Assembly (NCBI GenBank): GCA_934757825.1
Contig: CAKVLP010000002.1
Location: 310,001 to 374,000 of the forward strand
Direction: 5' to 3'
From: an uncultured Clostridia bacterium
GTDB taxonomy: Bacteria; Bacillota; Clostridia; Christensenellales; UBA1242
Length of the DNA: 64,000 nucleotides
The notes beneath the pieces were generated by a model. The model did not search any database. It was not told the origin of the DNA and saw only the letters and a program-made list of their open reading frames with translations. Shown here one piece after another: positions 17,072-26,560 of the stretch. A program made the translations under genes and the position numbers. The first letter of the stretch is position 1, and the number at the start of each line of letters is the position of its first letter.

Positions 17072-17877
17072 TGAAAAACATTTATTCAAGAGAATATCAA
17101 AACTATTTAAAAAAGAAAAAGCAAAAGTCAGTTTGGATAATTGTAATCCAAATTGGGATACTTCTTGCAATAATCGGGCTATGGGAACTTCTTGCGCAGG
17201 TTGGGGCTATTGACACCTTTATATTGTCGTGCCCGTCCAATATGGTCAAAACCATAATCACGCTTGCAAAGGACGGCTCACTGCTACTCCATATGTGGAC
17301 GACGTTATATGAGGCGCTACTAGGCTTTTTAATAGCAACAGTAATAGGCACGATTGTTGCTATTTTACTATGGTGGAACGAGACGATTTATCGCATTCTC
17401 GACCCTTACATCGTTGTGCTAAACAGTCTTCCTAAAATAGCGCTTGGCCCAATTTTGATAATCTGGATTGGTGTTGGCACCAAGGCTATTGTTGCGATGG
17501 ATGTGCTTATTATGGTGGTTATAACCACCCTATCAATGCTAAATGCATTTAGGGTGTGCGACCAAAACAAAATTCTACTGCTAAGAAGTATGGGCGCGAG
17601 CAAATTTCAAATTCTAACAAAACTTATTTTGCCAAATTCGTTGTGCGATTTTATAAGCGTGCTTAAAATAAACGTCGGGCTAACGTGGGTTGGAACCATT
17701 ATGGGCGAATATCTTGTAAGCAAGGCGGGGCTTGGATATTTAATCGTTTACGGCGGGCAAATCTTTAACCTTGACCTTGTTATGGCAAGCACACTACTCC
17801 TTTGCATTATGGCGGGAGTTATGTATTTGATTGTTGCGTTGATTGAAAAGAAAGTTAGCAAACATCTAAAAAAATAA
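17071..17877 (+). CDS. ABC transporter permease (SsuC/TauC-like)
   Basis: Membrane channel of the importer. The 268-aa product has about six membrane helices and the EAA-type cytoplasmic loop LRSMGASKFQILTKLILPNS near residues 175-194. It begins with a lysine-rich cytoplasmic tail. The start ATG at 17071 overlaps the ATPase stop by one base and has a GGAAGG site; an upstream in-frame ATG would lie inside the ATPase gene. Its stop codon sits inside the following terminator stem. Confidence 0.92.
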   Translation: MKNIYSREYQNYLKKKKQKSVWIIVIQIGILLAIIGLWELLAQVGAIDTFILSCPSNMVKTIITLAKDGSLLLHMWTTLYEALLGFLIATVIGTIVAILLWWNETIYRILDPYIVVLNSLPKIALGPILIIWIGVGTKAIVAMDVLIMVVITTLSMLNAFRVCDQNKILLLRSMGASKFQILTKLILPNSLCDFISVLKINVGLTWVGTIMGEYLVSKAGLGYLIVYGGQIFNLDLVMASTLLLCIMAGVMYLIVALIEKKVSKHLKK

Positions 17878-17901
17878 GCGAACTATCTAGTTCGCTTATT
17901 T
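17872..17901. terminator. Bidirectional terminator containing two stop codons
   Basis: A perfect 14-bp stem, AAATAAGCGAACTA / TAGTTCGCTTATTT. It carries the stop codon of the permease in one arm and that of the convergent YkvI-like gene in the other. Confidence 0.9.
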
Positions 17902-18867
17902 TATTTCAATACACTTATACTTTATTATTTTGTACACAAAAATTAGTCCGACCAGTCCCGCGACAAGATAAACATATCTTACTATTATTGAAAAGCCTAG
18001 CCTTGATATTAAAAAGATTAGTGCTAGGTTTGCAAGCAAGTTGGTCAGCGGTTTTTTAATCACCGACTTTGACAACATAAGCATTGAGTTTAGACAACTA
18101 AGTAGCGAAGTAAGTAGCCCAAACCACACCACAATTAGCATTGCATATCCTAGCACTTTGCTTATGGAAAAGGCAAATGTAATAAGTGGCATTTCAGACG
18201 AATAAATGTCGGTTTTGGAAAACATTATCACAAAGGCGATTATCAAAATCAAAACTACAATAAACACGCTTGACAGCACGCTTGCCAACTTTATTTCGCG
18301 ATCTGTGTAATTTTTGCCAATTTGGATAAGATACATCGCAACCAACAAAAAGTTAAAAGATATATATCCCGCGACATTTATTAGGCTAATGATTGGCGTA
18401 TTTTGAATTGGGATATTTACAGATGTGCCAACGTGACTTAGCCCACTTATTACAAGTACAATTATGCAAGTATAGATAATCGGAGAAACCACGAAATTTA
18501 GCCTTTTTATGCTTTTCATTCCTATGTGTACAAACAGCCCCGAAACCACAAGAGTAATAAGGTTTATGCAAGGAATTTTTAGCATAGAACCTAGTAGTTC
18601 GTTGCCGGCGAGCATACTTCCGCCAAGGAAAAGAAGCGTGGAATAAAGGAGCACTTTATACCCTTTTGCGATATGGAAATTGTCGCTATTTTTGCCTATC
18701 ATAAGGCAGTGTTTTATTAGCACAAAAAGCACAACACCAGTCATAAAAATGCTTGGGATTGCCAAAAAGCCGAACCTACAAAAATAGGTCGCAATTTCCT
18801 TTCCACTGGCAAAACCTGCGCCAATAATGCTTGCGATAACAAAAAAGACCAAACCTAACACTTTCAT
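17896..18867 (-). CDS. YkvI-like membrane transporter (APC superfamily)
   Basis: The 323-aa polytopic membrane protein has about ten hydrophobic segments. The N-terminus, IASIIGAGFASGKEIATYF plus RFG, is the hallmark of the YkvI family, related to amino acid/polyamine transporters. Its substrate is not known. It is convergent with the ABC permease and transcribed away from the zinc-ribbon gene, with a gap of 45 bp; whether it belongs to the rpoD gene cluster upstream is unclear. Confidence 0.85.
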   Translation of the reverse strand: MKVLGLVFFVIASIIGAGFASGKEIATYFCRFGFLAIPSIFMTGVVLFVLIKHCLMIGKNSDNFHIAKGYKVLLYSTLLFLGGSMLAGNELLGSMLKIPCINLITLVVSGLFVHIGMKSIKRLNFVVSPIIYTCIIVLVISGLSHVGTSVNIPIQNTPIISLINVAGYISFNFLLVAMYLIQIGKNYTDREIKLASVLSSVFIVVLILIIAFVIMFSKTDIYSSEMPLITFAFSISKVLGYAMLIVVWFGLLTSLLSCLNSMLMLSKSVIKKPLTNLLANLALIFLISRLGFSIIVRYVYLVAGLVGLIFVYKIIKYKCIEIK

Positions 18868-18912
18868 ATCATAGTGTATGATTTTGGTCTTTAATATATT
18901 ATTGTAATTAGT

Positions 18913-19605
18913 CTAGTTTTTGTAAATAAGTCTTCCGCAATGCTCGCAAACAATAAATCTCTCGGTGTTTAGTTTGTTAAGTTTGCTACTTGCCATTTCC
19001 ATACGACAACCATAGCATGTTTTGCCGTCTAATAGAGGCACAAAAACTGGGAAAATTCGGTCGTTTTTCATTGCTTTGTATTTTTCCAAAAGCGCTGGGT
19101 CGCACTCGCTTTCCAAGGCTTTAAGTTGCGCTTTAAGTTCGGCAATTTTTGGCTCTACTGCACTCACTGACTTCTCGTAATTTTCCTTACTAGCCTTAAA
19201 TTTTCCACGTGCTTTAATAACATTGTTTTTAGTAATTTCAAAGTCTTTTAGAAGTTGTTTTGCACGATTTATAAAGATATTAAGGTTACGCTCTATCATA
19301 TAAAGTTCGCCACTTAGAGTGTTGATTTGAGCGTAGGCGTTTTTAAATTCTTCTTCACTTTTAAAGTCAGTCTTAGATGTAAGCGCTTGAACTTTTTTAA
19401 CGTTGTCATCATAGTTTTTCTTTAAAGTCTGATACTCTTCCAACATCTTTCCAGCCTTGCCTTCTAGCCCGTTACTAACGTTTTGCGCTTCCTTAACATA
19501 AGCCATCATTTTGTTCATAACTTCCTTTTCTTCGCTGGCATTAACTGAGCGTTGAAGTTTTTTAAGTTCCATATCAATTTTTTGATACTGTAATATTTTT
19601 TTCAT
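18913..19605 (-). CDS. Coiled-coil protein with C-terminal C4 zinc ribbon
   Basis: The 230-aa product is a long antiparallel coiled coil (residues about 5-175) followed by a zinc ribbon, CYGCRMEM ... CEHCGRLI. This is the zf-RING_7/CT398 architecture of putative RNA- or DNA-associated proteins. The ATG at 19605 has a GGGGG site and overlaps trmK by 32 bp. In many Clostridia this gene follows rpoD-trmK-nif3; here the nif3-like gene is absent. The molecular role is not established. Confidence 0.85.
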   Translation of the reverse strand: MKKILQYQKIDMELKKLQRSVNASEEKEVMNKMMAYVKEAQNVSNGLEGKAGKMLEEYQTLKKNYDDNVKKVQALTSKTDFKSEEEFKNAYAQINTLSGELYMIERNLNIFINRAKQLLKDFEITKNNVIKARGKFKASKENYEKSVSAVEPKIAELKAQLKALESECDPALLEKYKAMKNDRIFPVFVPLLDGKTCYGCRMEMASSKLNKLNTERFIVCEHCGRLIYKN

Positions 19606-20281
19606 ATCTTTTCCCCCATTTTTTGTATGCCAAATCTATATATTTAAGTTCCCTACTGACTTCCGCTTTTTTTAGTGGCGGAACCATAGGCAACATAGAC
19701 TCGTACTTTAATTTTAGAAAATCCAAATATGCTATGAAATCCATATTTGAGCCAAAGTTGTCTTTGCCAAACCTAAGTTCGAAAGGCGTGAGTTTTTGGC
19801 GTTTGCCAGTCTTTACGACCTTAATCACGTTGTAAAACATATGCTTGTCTCTCACAATCTCGTCGCGAACTATGTTGTAGCCATTTTTTAATAGATATTG
19901 TTTTAATTTTAGTTCATTATTCTGTGGTTGCAAAACAAATCTATCCAAGTTTAGGCGGTTTTTTTGTAATATTTTGATAATTTCAAGTCCGCCCATTCCA
20001 GAAATAACAACCTCATCGATGTCGTATTCGGATTTAACCGCGTCCAGCCCATCTGCCACCGCATAATCAAACGGATAGCCTGCACTGCCTAGTAGTTTTA
20101 CCGCTTTATTTACGCTAGGCTCGCTTATATCGCTTACGAAAGCATAATCGATTAACCCGCGCTCAAACATATCGAACACGAGTTTGCCGTGGTCACAGCC
20201 TATGTCTGCCACCCGTCTACCCGTAACAAAATTGCGAATACGAATAAGTCTTAGCGACAAGGATTCTATGTTAATCGTCAT
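19574..20281 (-). CDS. trmK: tRNA (adenine-N1)-methyltransferase TrmK
   Basis: Methylates A22 of tRNA (m1A22) using S-adenosylmethionine. The 235-aa product shows the SAM-binding VADIGCDHGKLVFDMF (about residues 23-38), FVSDISEPSVNKA, VVISGMGGLEIIKIL and LQPQNNELKLKQYL, all typical of the YqfN/TrmK family. Its start overlaps the rpoD stop by 11 bp, so it is translationally coupled to the sigma factor gene, a common Firmicute order. Confidence 0.93.
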   Translation of the reverse strand: MTINIESLSLRLIRIRNFVTGRRVADIGCDHGKLVFDMFERGLIDYAFVSDISEPSVNKAVKLLGSAGYPFDYAVADGLDAVKSEYDIDEVVISGMGGLEIIKILQKNRLNLDRFVLQPQNNELKLKQYLLKNGYNIVRDEIVRDKHMFYNVIKVVKTGKRQKLTPFELRFGKDNFGSNMDFIAYLDFLKLKYESMLPMVPPLKKAEVSRELKYIDLAYKKWGKRYEKNITVSKN

Positions 20282-21329
20282 TAAAGTCCTGCAACTTTTT
20301 GCTACGATTTGGATTTCTTAGTTTTCTAAGTGCTTTCGCTTCAATCTGTCTAATTCTCTCACGAGTTACGTTAAACTCTTTGCCAACCTCTTCAAGTGTA
20401 CGAGGGTGATTGTCGTCTAGTCCATAGCGAAGACGAATAACCTTTTGCTCACGAGGAGTAAGCGTCTCGATAACTGCCATAAGTTGGGATTTCAAAATGT
20501 CCTGAGCAGCGCTTTCGGTAGGAGTTTTCATACTGTCATCTTCCACGAAGTCGCTTATTTTACTCTCATCTTCTTCACCTACTGGGCTTTCTAGTGAGAT
20601 TGGGTCAAGGGCGATTTTTTGAATTTCGCTAACCCTTTGCTCGGTTATGCCCATACGCTCGGCAATCTCGGCGTTTGAAGGGTCATGGCCAAGTTCTTGG
20701 GTAAGTTGTTTGCTAACACGCGACAATTTGTGGATTGTCTCAACCATATGAACTGGGATTCTAATAATCCTTGCTTGGTCAGCAATTGCTCTGGTGATGG
20801 CTTGTCTAATCCACCAAGTAGCGTATGTGGAAAACCTAAATCCCTTGGTAAAGTCAAACTTTTCTACCGCTTTAAGTAGACCCAAGTTTCCCTCTTGGAT
20901 AAGATCCAAAAACTGCATACTACTTCTATTTACATATTTTTTGGCGATACTAACCACAAGTTTTAGGTTGCGCTCGCATAGTTCTGCCTTAGCACGCTCG
21001 TCGCCTTCCAAAATCTTTTTGGCAAGTTCGATTTCTTGCTCACTTGTTAGAAGTTTTACAGAGCCGATATCCTTTAAATACATCTTAACTGGGTCGTCAA
21101 CTTTGACCGATGTGATAACGTCCTTTAAATCCTCGTCTCTAATTATTTCTTCATCAAGAGTTTCGACTGTAACACCCTCTTTTTGAAAACTATCAATAAT
21201 ATCTTTTAATTCATCGTAGGACAAATCAAACTCAATAAGTTTTGTGCCTATTTCTTCTTCGGAGATAGAACCTTGTTTTTTTGCAGATTTAAGCAAAGCC
21301 TCAATCTCTTTTTGTAACTTTTCTTCCAT
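20271..21329 (-). CDS. rpoD: Primary RNA polymerase sigma factor (sigma A)
   Basis: Directs RNA polymerase to housekeeping promoters such as the TTGACA/TATAAT sites across this window. The 352-aa product has region 1.2 (DPVKMYLKDIGSVKLLT), region 2 (EGNLGLLKAVEKFDF, FSTYATWWIRQAI), region 3, and region 4 with VTRERIRQIEAKALRKLR. The N-terminal region 1.1 is short. It starts 10 bp after dnaG with an AAAGGGGAA site, the classic dnaG-rpoD macromolecular synthesis arrangement without rpsU. Confidence 0.98.
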   Translation of the reverse strand: MEEKLQKEIEALLKSAKKQGSISEEEIGTKLIEFDLSYDELKDIIDSFQKEGVTVETLDEEIIRDEDLKDVITSVKVDDPVKMYLKDIGSVKLLTSEQEIELAKKILEGDERAKAELCERNLKLVVSIAKKYVNRSSMQFLDLIQEGNLGLLKAVEKFDFTKGFRFSTYATWWIRQAITRAIADQARIIRIPVHMVETIHKLSRVSKQLTQELGHDPSNAEIAERMGITEQRVSEIQKIALDPISLESPVGEEDESKISDFVEDDSMKTPTESAAQDILKSQLMAVIETLTPREQKVIRLRYGLDDNHPRTLEEVGKEFNVTRERIRQIEAKALRKLRNPNRSKKLQDFNDD

Positions 21330-21339
21330 ATGTTCCCCT

Positions 21340-23103
21340 TTATCGCTTCAATTTTAAAGTAATCTCATTTAATTGTTTTGTAAGCGCCCTACGATCGTCC
21401 TTATCGGTAGTCGCTCTAAGTTTGTTGATTATATCTTGCTGGCGCTGTTTTAACCCAATACTTACAAACGTGCGCACGCAATCTTGATAATATGCGCCAT
21501 TGTCATCACTTGGCAAAATGTCAAACGCTATCAAATCAGACAAATCGCTATTGTTTTCCACATCAAAGTTGGTGTACATAGCGCTAATAATTGGCTTTTT
21601 GTTGTTTTTATAACAATCCTCAATATACTCGTATACTTTTAGATAATCGCTATTAAGAAGGTTGTCCTTAATGCTGTCGTCTAGTGTAGCATACTCTTTC
21701 TTTTCTAGCAATGCTTTAAGTACAAATTTTACTGCTTTTACATAAGCATTTTCCCTTAGTTGGAGTTTTTCTTCCGGCTTTTTAACCTCAATAACCTCTT
21801 CGGTGGTGTTATTATTAAGGTCGGAGCGAAGAATTGATTTTACTATTCCGCTTAATTTTGACACCAAATTTAAGTAAATGTCTTGTTCGCTCTCAGTCCC
21901 AAGTTTTTTAACAACATTAAGCGACTCGGACACAAACATTCTCTTTTCTTCCGGCTTATTTAAGTCGTAATCGGACGCGTATTTTAATATTAAGTACTCA
22001 ACCCAATATTTTGCGCCGTCTGCAAGGGTGTAAAATGCGTCTTTGCCATATTTATTGACATATTCGTCGGGATCTTGCCCGTCTGGAATGGTCATAACGA
22101 ACACTTGAAGCCCCTCTTTAACCAAAATCTCAATACTGCGCAAAGTCGCCTTAATACCCGCGCTATCGCCGTCAAAACACAACACAACCTTATCGCAAAA
22201 GCGTTTTAGTTCTTTGGCGTGAATGCCAGTAAGCGCCGTGCCCATTGTGGCAACTGCGTTTCTAATTCCGCTTTTATAGAGTGCAATTAAGTCCATTTGT
22301 CCTTCGACAATGATTATTTGATTAAGTTTTTCGACCTGCTTACTCTTCTTAACAATATTGATGCCATACAAGCATTTGCTCTTATCAAAAACAAGCGTTT
22401 GAGATGTGTTGCGATATTTCGCAAAGTCCGCCTTTTCAAGTATTCGCGCACTAAAACCTATTACATTGCCATAGGTGTTGATAAGTGGGAAAATAAGGCG
22501 TTTTGCATAAACATCATAAAGTCTTCCCTCGCCGTTTTTCTCAGCCACCCCTGCGTCAATCATCTCTTGTGGAGTGTAGCCTAGTCCGCTCAAATATGTA
22601 ACAACTTCGTTCCAGCCAAGGCTATATCCAAGACCAAACGCTGTGATAATGTCATTGTCGACATTTCGATTTCTAAGATATTCTAATGCAACCTTACCCT
22701 CAGGCTTTCGCAAGTTGTCAAAATAATAACGCGCTGTATCCCTTAACAAGTTGTAAATGCGGTCAACTTTTTTCTTTTTTTCCGCAATTCCGCTATCTAG
22801 TGTAAATTCGGGCAATTCCATTCCCGCACTTTCTGCCAATATTTTACAAGCATCATAAAAATCAATATTTTCATATTTCTCTACAAACTTAATTACGTCG
22901 CCACTTGCACCACAGCCGAAACAATGATAATATTGCTCGTACTCATTAACCGCAAAAGACGGCGTTTTTTCGTAGTGAAACGGGCAACAAGCCCAATACG
23001 TTTTGCCCTTTCTTTGCAAGGTCAAATGTTTGGAAATAGTGGTTACAATGTCGTTGTTGGCTTTAAGTTTTTCAATCCACTCTTGTGAAAACCCCTTGTC
23101 CAT
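21340..23103 (-). CDS. dnaG: DNA primase
   Basis: Makes RNA primers for replication. The 587-aa product has the CHC2 zinc finger (CPFH followed by CFGCGASGDVI, residues about 41-71), the primase core, a TOPRIM domain with EGQMDL and FDGDSAG, and a C-terminal helicase-binding helical domain. The RNA-primed region is of normal length. It is upstream of rpoD in one operon, with an AAGGAG site before the ATG. The upstream 120 bp are very AT-rich and no single promoter stands out. Confidence 0.97.
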   Translation of the reverse strand: MDKGFSQEWIEKLKANNDIVTTISKHLTLQRKGKTYWACCPFHYEKTPSFAVNEYEQYYHCFGCGASGDVIKFVEKYENIDFYDACKILAESAGMELPEFTLDSGIAEKKKKVDRIYNLLRDTARYYFDNLRKPEGKVALEYLRNRNVDNDIITAFGLGYSLGWNEVVTYLSGLGYTPQEMIDAGVAEKNGEGRLYDVYAKRLIFPLINTYGNVIGFSARILEKADFAKYRNTSQTLVFDKSKCLYGINIVKKSKQVEKLNQIIIVEGQMDLIALYKSGIRNAVATMGTALTGIHAKELKRFCDKVVLCFDGDSAGIKATLRSIEILVKEGLQVFVMTIPDGQDPDEYVNKYGKDAFYTLADGAKYWVEYLILKYASDYDLNKPEEKRMFVSESLNVVKKLGTESEQDIYLNLVSKLSGIVKSILRSDLNNNTTEEVIEVKKPEEKLQLRENAYVKAVKFVLKALLEKKEYATLDDSIKDNLLNSDYLKVYEYIEDCYKNNKKPIISAMYTNFDVENNSDLSDLIAFDILPSDDNGAYYQDCVRTFVSIGLKQRQQDIINKLRATTDKDDRRALTKQLNEITLKLKR

Positions 23104-23225
23104 TTTTTCTCCTTGTAAAACAATTTCTCAACTATTTAATACAAATAAAATCCTTTTTTTCCTTTATTTTTTTTTAAAAAGTAAATATTTTTTTAAATAA
23201 TTAAATTTACACTATATTTTGGACG

Positions 23226-23257
23226 AAAAAAAACTGGGAGGATTTCCCAGTTTTTTT
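23226..23257 (-). terminator. Terminator after the XRE gene (copy 1)
   Basis: AAACTGGGA / TTCCCAGTTT stem with flanking A and T runs, 3 bp after the XRE stop. The same sequence occurs at 23647-23677. Confidence 0.88.
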
Positions 23258-23259
23258 GT

Positions 23260-23502
23260 TTAGTCAATTTCAAGTTCTGTACTTCTAAACATATCATCGT
23301 CCAAAAATTCTAATACCGTCATATCAAATCCGCGCGCAATTTGATAAATTGTTTTGAGTGTTATATTTTTGTTTCGCTCATTCATAATGCACATCATCGT
23401 TCCGTGCAAAATTCCCGACCTTTGCTCTAAGCGATAAAGCGTTATATTTCGCTCAATCAACAACTTGCTTATTCTCATTGCAACAGCCTTACAAACATTC
23501 AT
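23260..23502 (-). CDS. XRE-family regulator, 80 aa
   Basis: Single-domain helix-turn-helix protein: LYRLEQRSGILHGTMMCIMN provides the two core helices and TLKTIYQIARGFDMTVLEFL the last one. Together they resemble the Clostridial small Cro/CI-type regulators. The ATG at 23502 is supported by a GGAG site 5 bp upstream. A perfect 20-bp palindrome lies 12 bp upstream of the ATG, so the gene is probably autoregulated. It lies alone between dnaG and ppdK, bracketed by identical terminators. The target is unknown. Confidence 0.85.
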   Translation of the reverse strand: MNVCKAVAMRISKLLIERNITLYRLEQRSGILHGTMMCIMNERNKNITLKTIYQIARGFDMTVLEFLDDDMFRSTELEID

Positions 23503-23514
23503 ATTTACTCCGAT

Positions 23515-23534
23515 TATGTATTTATAAATACATA
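23515..23534. promoter_or_regulatory. Perfect 20-bp palindrome, probable operator of the XRE gene
   Basis: TATGTATTTATAAATACATA. A diverged second copy, TATGTA-N8-TACATA, lies at 23577-23596. Both are upstream of the XRE gene. Confidence 0.6.
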
Positions 23535-23646
23535 TTTTTACTTACTTAAATCTTATCAAAATATTATTTTCAATTTATGTATATACAACTACATAAAAGT
23601 GGTTTTTTATACGATTAAATTTTTAGAGAGCAAAGCCCTTATGGAT

Positions 23647-23677
23647 AAAAAAACTGGGAGGATTTCCCAGTTTTTTT
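23647..23677 (-). terminator. Terminator after ppdK (copy 2)
   Basis: Identical stem-loop to the one at 23226-23257, 6 bp beyond the ppdK stop codon. Confidence 0.88.
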
Positions 23678-23682
23678 ATTTG

Positions 23683-26307
23683 TTATTTTCTTGTGATTGC
23701 TGCTTGTGCTGCTGCAAGTTTTGCAATTGGAACTCTATATGGGCTACAACTTACATAAGTCATACCAATTCTATCTGCAAACTTAACGCTTGTAGGGTCA
23801 CCACCCTGCTCGCCACAGATACCGCACATCATATTTTTCTTAACCTTACGGCCAAGTTTTACACTTCTTTCCATTAAGAAACCAACACCTTTTTCGTCGA
23901 TTGTAACGAATGGGTCACGTTCCAAAATGTGTTTTTGATAGTAAGGATTTAAGAACTTACCAGCGTCATCACGGCTGAAACCGAATGTCATTTGAGTAAG
24001 GTCGTTTGTACCGAATGAGAAGAAGTCAGCTTCCTTAGCGATTTCTTCAGCCAAGATTGCTGCACGAGGCACTTCAATCATTGTACCAACAGTGTAAGGA
24101 ACAGTAACGTTAGCCTTATCCATAACCTCTTTGGCTACTCTATTGATGATGTTTTTAACATAAACAAGTTCTTTAACATCGCCAACAAGTGGAACCATAA
24201 GTTCTGGATGAACGTCGATTTTGTTTTTGGTCATAACTTCAACAGCTGCTTCGATGATTGCTCTTGTCTGCATTTCTGTAAGTTCGGACATAACGATACC
24301 AAGACGGCATCCACGGAAGCCCATCATTGGGTTAAATTCATGCAAAGACTCAATAACTTGCATAACTTCTTCGTAAGTTCTGCCAGTTTCTTTAGCCAAC
24401 TCTTTGATGTCCTCTTCTTTCTTAGGAAGGAACTCGTGTAGAGGTGGATCCATATATCTAATAGTACAACTTCTGCCATTCAACGCTTTGAAGATAGCAA
24501 CAAAGTCTTCCCTTTGATATGGAAGCATTTTGTTAAGGGCTTTTGCTCTTGCTTCGTCAGATGTAGCAAGAATCATTTCTCTTACTGCTTTGATACGGTC
24601 TTTTTCAAAGAACATATGCTCTGTACGAGTAAGACCAATACCAACTGCACCAAGTTCTACGGCGCGTTTTGTGTCACGCTCGGTGTCGGCGTTTGCTTTA
24701 ACTTTAAGGTTTGCAAACTCTTCGCTCCATTGCATAATAGTAGCGAAATCGCCTGTGATTTTTGCTTCTTCGGTAGGAACAAGTGTATCGTAAACCAAAC
24801 CTGTAGAACCATCAACAGAGATTGGCTCGCCTTCTTTAATTGTTTTGCCGTTAATGGTGATAGTACGTTTTTCCATATTAACGGATAGGTTTTGACAACC
24901 TGCTACGCAAGTTGTGCCCATTCCACGTGCAACAACTGCTGCGTGAGATGTCATACCGCCTGTTGCTGTAAGAACGCCCTCTGCAACTGCCATACCCTCA
25001 ATATCTTCTGGGCTGGTTTCGTTTCTAACAAGAACGCATTTAACTTTCTTTTCAGCAAATTTCATAGCAGTTTGCTTGTCTAGTGCAACTACACCGCTTG
25101 CTGCTCCTGGGCTTGCTGGAAGACCACTTGAAATGCTCTTAGCCTTTTTAAGTTCGGCAGGAACAAACATTGGGTGAAGAAGTGTGTCAAGAGTCTTAGG
25201 ATCAATCTTTAACAATGCTTCTTTCTTAGTAATCAATTTTTCGTTAACCATATCGATAGCAATTCTTAGTGCTGCTGTTGCCGTACGTTTGCCGTTACGA
25301 GTTTGAAGCATATATAGTTTACCTTTTTCAATTGTAAACTCCATATCTTGCATATCTTTGTAGTTTTTCTCCAACTTGTGGCAAATGTCCATAAATTGTT
25401 TGAACACGCCTGGGTTTTGCTCTTCAAGGTGGCTAATAGGATTTGGAGTACGGATACCCGCAACAACGTCCTCACCTTGTGCGTTCATCAAATATTCGCC
25501 GAATACTTGGTTTTCGCCAGTTGCTGGGTTACGAGTAAATGCAACACCTGTACCACTGGTTTCGCCCATATTACCGAATACCATTGATTGAACGTTAACT
25601 GCTGTGCCCCAACTTGCTGGAATGTCGTTCATTTTACGATAGAAAATTGCTCTTTCGTTGTTCCAACTTCTAAATACGGCCTTGATTGCCTCTTGAAGTT
25701 GAGTTTTAGGATCTTGTGGGAAATCCACTTTCATTTGTTTTTTGTAAACTTTCTTAAACTCTGCTACAAGTTTTACCATATCCTCAGCATCTAGGTCTGT
25801 GTCTTTGGTAACGCCTTTTGCTTGTTTTAAGTTGTCCATTTCCTCTTCGAAAAGCAAACGGTCTACGCCCATAGCAACGTCACTAAACATCATAATAAAT
25901 CTACGATAACTATCGTAAGCAAATCTTTTGTTGTCAGTAAGTTTTGCTAGTGTCTCAACAACTTTGTCGTTGATACCAAGGTTAAGGATTGTATCCATCA
26001 TACCTGGCATACTTGCTCTTGCGCCCGATCTAACCGAAACTAGCAAAGGATTTGTTTCATCACCAAGCTTTTTACCGGTGATTTTTTCGGTTTTTTCAAG
26101 TGCTTTTGCTACTTGGTCAAGGATTTCTTGACTGATTTTTTCTCCATCTTCATAGTATTTGTTGCAGGCTTCTGTTGTGATTGTGAAACCTTGTGGAACT
26201 GGCATACCTAGGGAAGTCATTTCTGCTAGATTGGCACCTTTACCACCCAACAAATTACGCATCCCGGCATTGCCTTCCTTAAATAAGTAAACATATTTTT
26301 TTGCCAT
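23683..26307 (-). CDS. ppdK: Pyruvate, phosphate dikinase
   Basis: Interconverts pyruvate + ATP + Pi and phosphoenolpyruvate + AMP + PPi. In anaerobes it runs glycolysis with PPi or supplies PEP. The 874-aa product, standard length, has the ATP-grasp start GNAGMRNLLGGKGANLAEM, the phospho-histidine domain GGMTSHAAVVARGMG and the C-terminal TIM barrel with MMGFRGCRLGI and CGEQGGDP. The start MAKKYVYLF has an AGAGGTG site; an earlier in-frame start adds 11 residues without support. Confidence 0.98.
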   Translation of the reverse strand: MAKKYVYLFKEGNAGMRNLLGGKGANLAEMTSLGMPVPQGFTITTEACNKYYEDGEKISQEILDQVAKALEKTEKITGKKLGDETNPLLVSVRSGARASMPGMMDTILNLGINDKVVETLAKLTDNKRFAYDSYRRFIMMFSDVAMGVDRLLFEEEMDNLKQAKGVTKDTDLDAEDMVKLVAEFKKVYKKQMKVDFPQDPKTQLQEAIKAVFRSWNNERAIFYRKMNDIPASWGTAVNVQSMVFGNMGETSGTGVAFTRNPATGENQVFGEYLMNAQGEDVVAGIRTPNPISHLEEQNPGVFKQFMDICHKLEKNYKDMQDMEFTIEKGKLYMLQTRNGKRTATAALRIAIDMVNEKLITKKEALLKIDPKTLDTLLHPMFVPAELKKAKSISSGLPASPGAASGVVALDKQTAMKFAEKKVKCVLVRNETSPEDIEGMAVAEGVLTATGGMTSHAAVVARGMGTTCVAGCQNLSVNMEKRTITINGKTIKEGEPISVDGSTGLVYDTLVPTEEAKITGDFATIMQWSEEFANLKVKANADTERDTKRAVELGAVGIGLTRTEHMFFEKDRIKAVREMILATSDEARAKALNKMLPYQREDFVAIFKALNGRSCTIRYMDPPLHEFLPKKEEDIKELAKETGRTYEEVMQVIESLHEFNPMMGFRGCRLGIVMSELTEMQTRAIIEAAVEVMTKNKIDVHPELMVPLVGDVKELVYVKNIINRVAKEVMDKANVTVPYTVGTMIEVPRAAILAEEIAKEADFFSFGTNDLTQMTFGFSRDDAGKFLNPYYQKHILERDPFVTIDEKGVGFLMERSVKLGRKVKKNMMCGICGEQGGDPTSVKFADRIGMTYVSCSPYRVPIAKLAAAQAAITRK

Positions 26308-26340
26308 TAAAACACCTCTTTTGTTTTTTAAGTCGTACAT

Positions 26341-26369
26341 ATTATAATGATTTTAATTGTTTTACGCAA
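26341..26369 (-). promoter_or_regulatory. Candidate promoter of ppdK
   Basis: TTGCGT, 17 bp, TATAAT, about 35 bp upstream of the ppdK start. Confidence 0.55.
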
Positions 26370-26492
26370 ATATTTTGACATAAAAATATTAAAAAATATC
26401 GACAAAATGACGATTTAACCGCAGTTTTCGGCTATTTGGGACAAAAAGCAAACATATGTTTTAGAAGCGGGCGGATAAATTCAAAAACCCCC

Positions 26493-26520
26493 TTGTAATT
26501 TCTGCTGGTTGTGATATAAT
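26493..26520 (+). promoter_or_regulatory. Promoter of the DUF4116 gene
   Basis: TTGTAA, 16 bp, extended -10 TGATATAAT. Confidence 0.65.
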
Positions 26521-26560
26521 TTAGGTTAAATAACAAAATTAGAAGGAAAATTTTAATATT

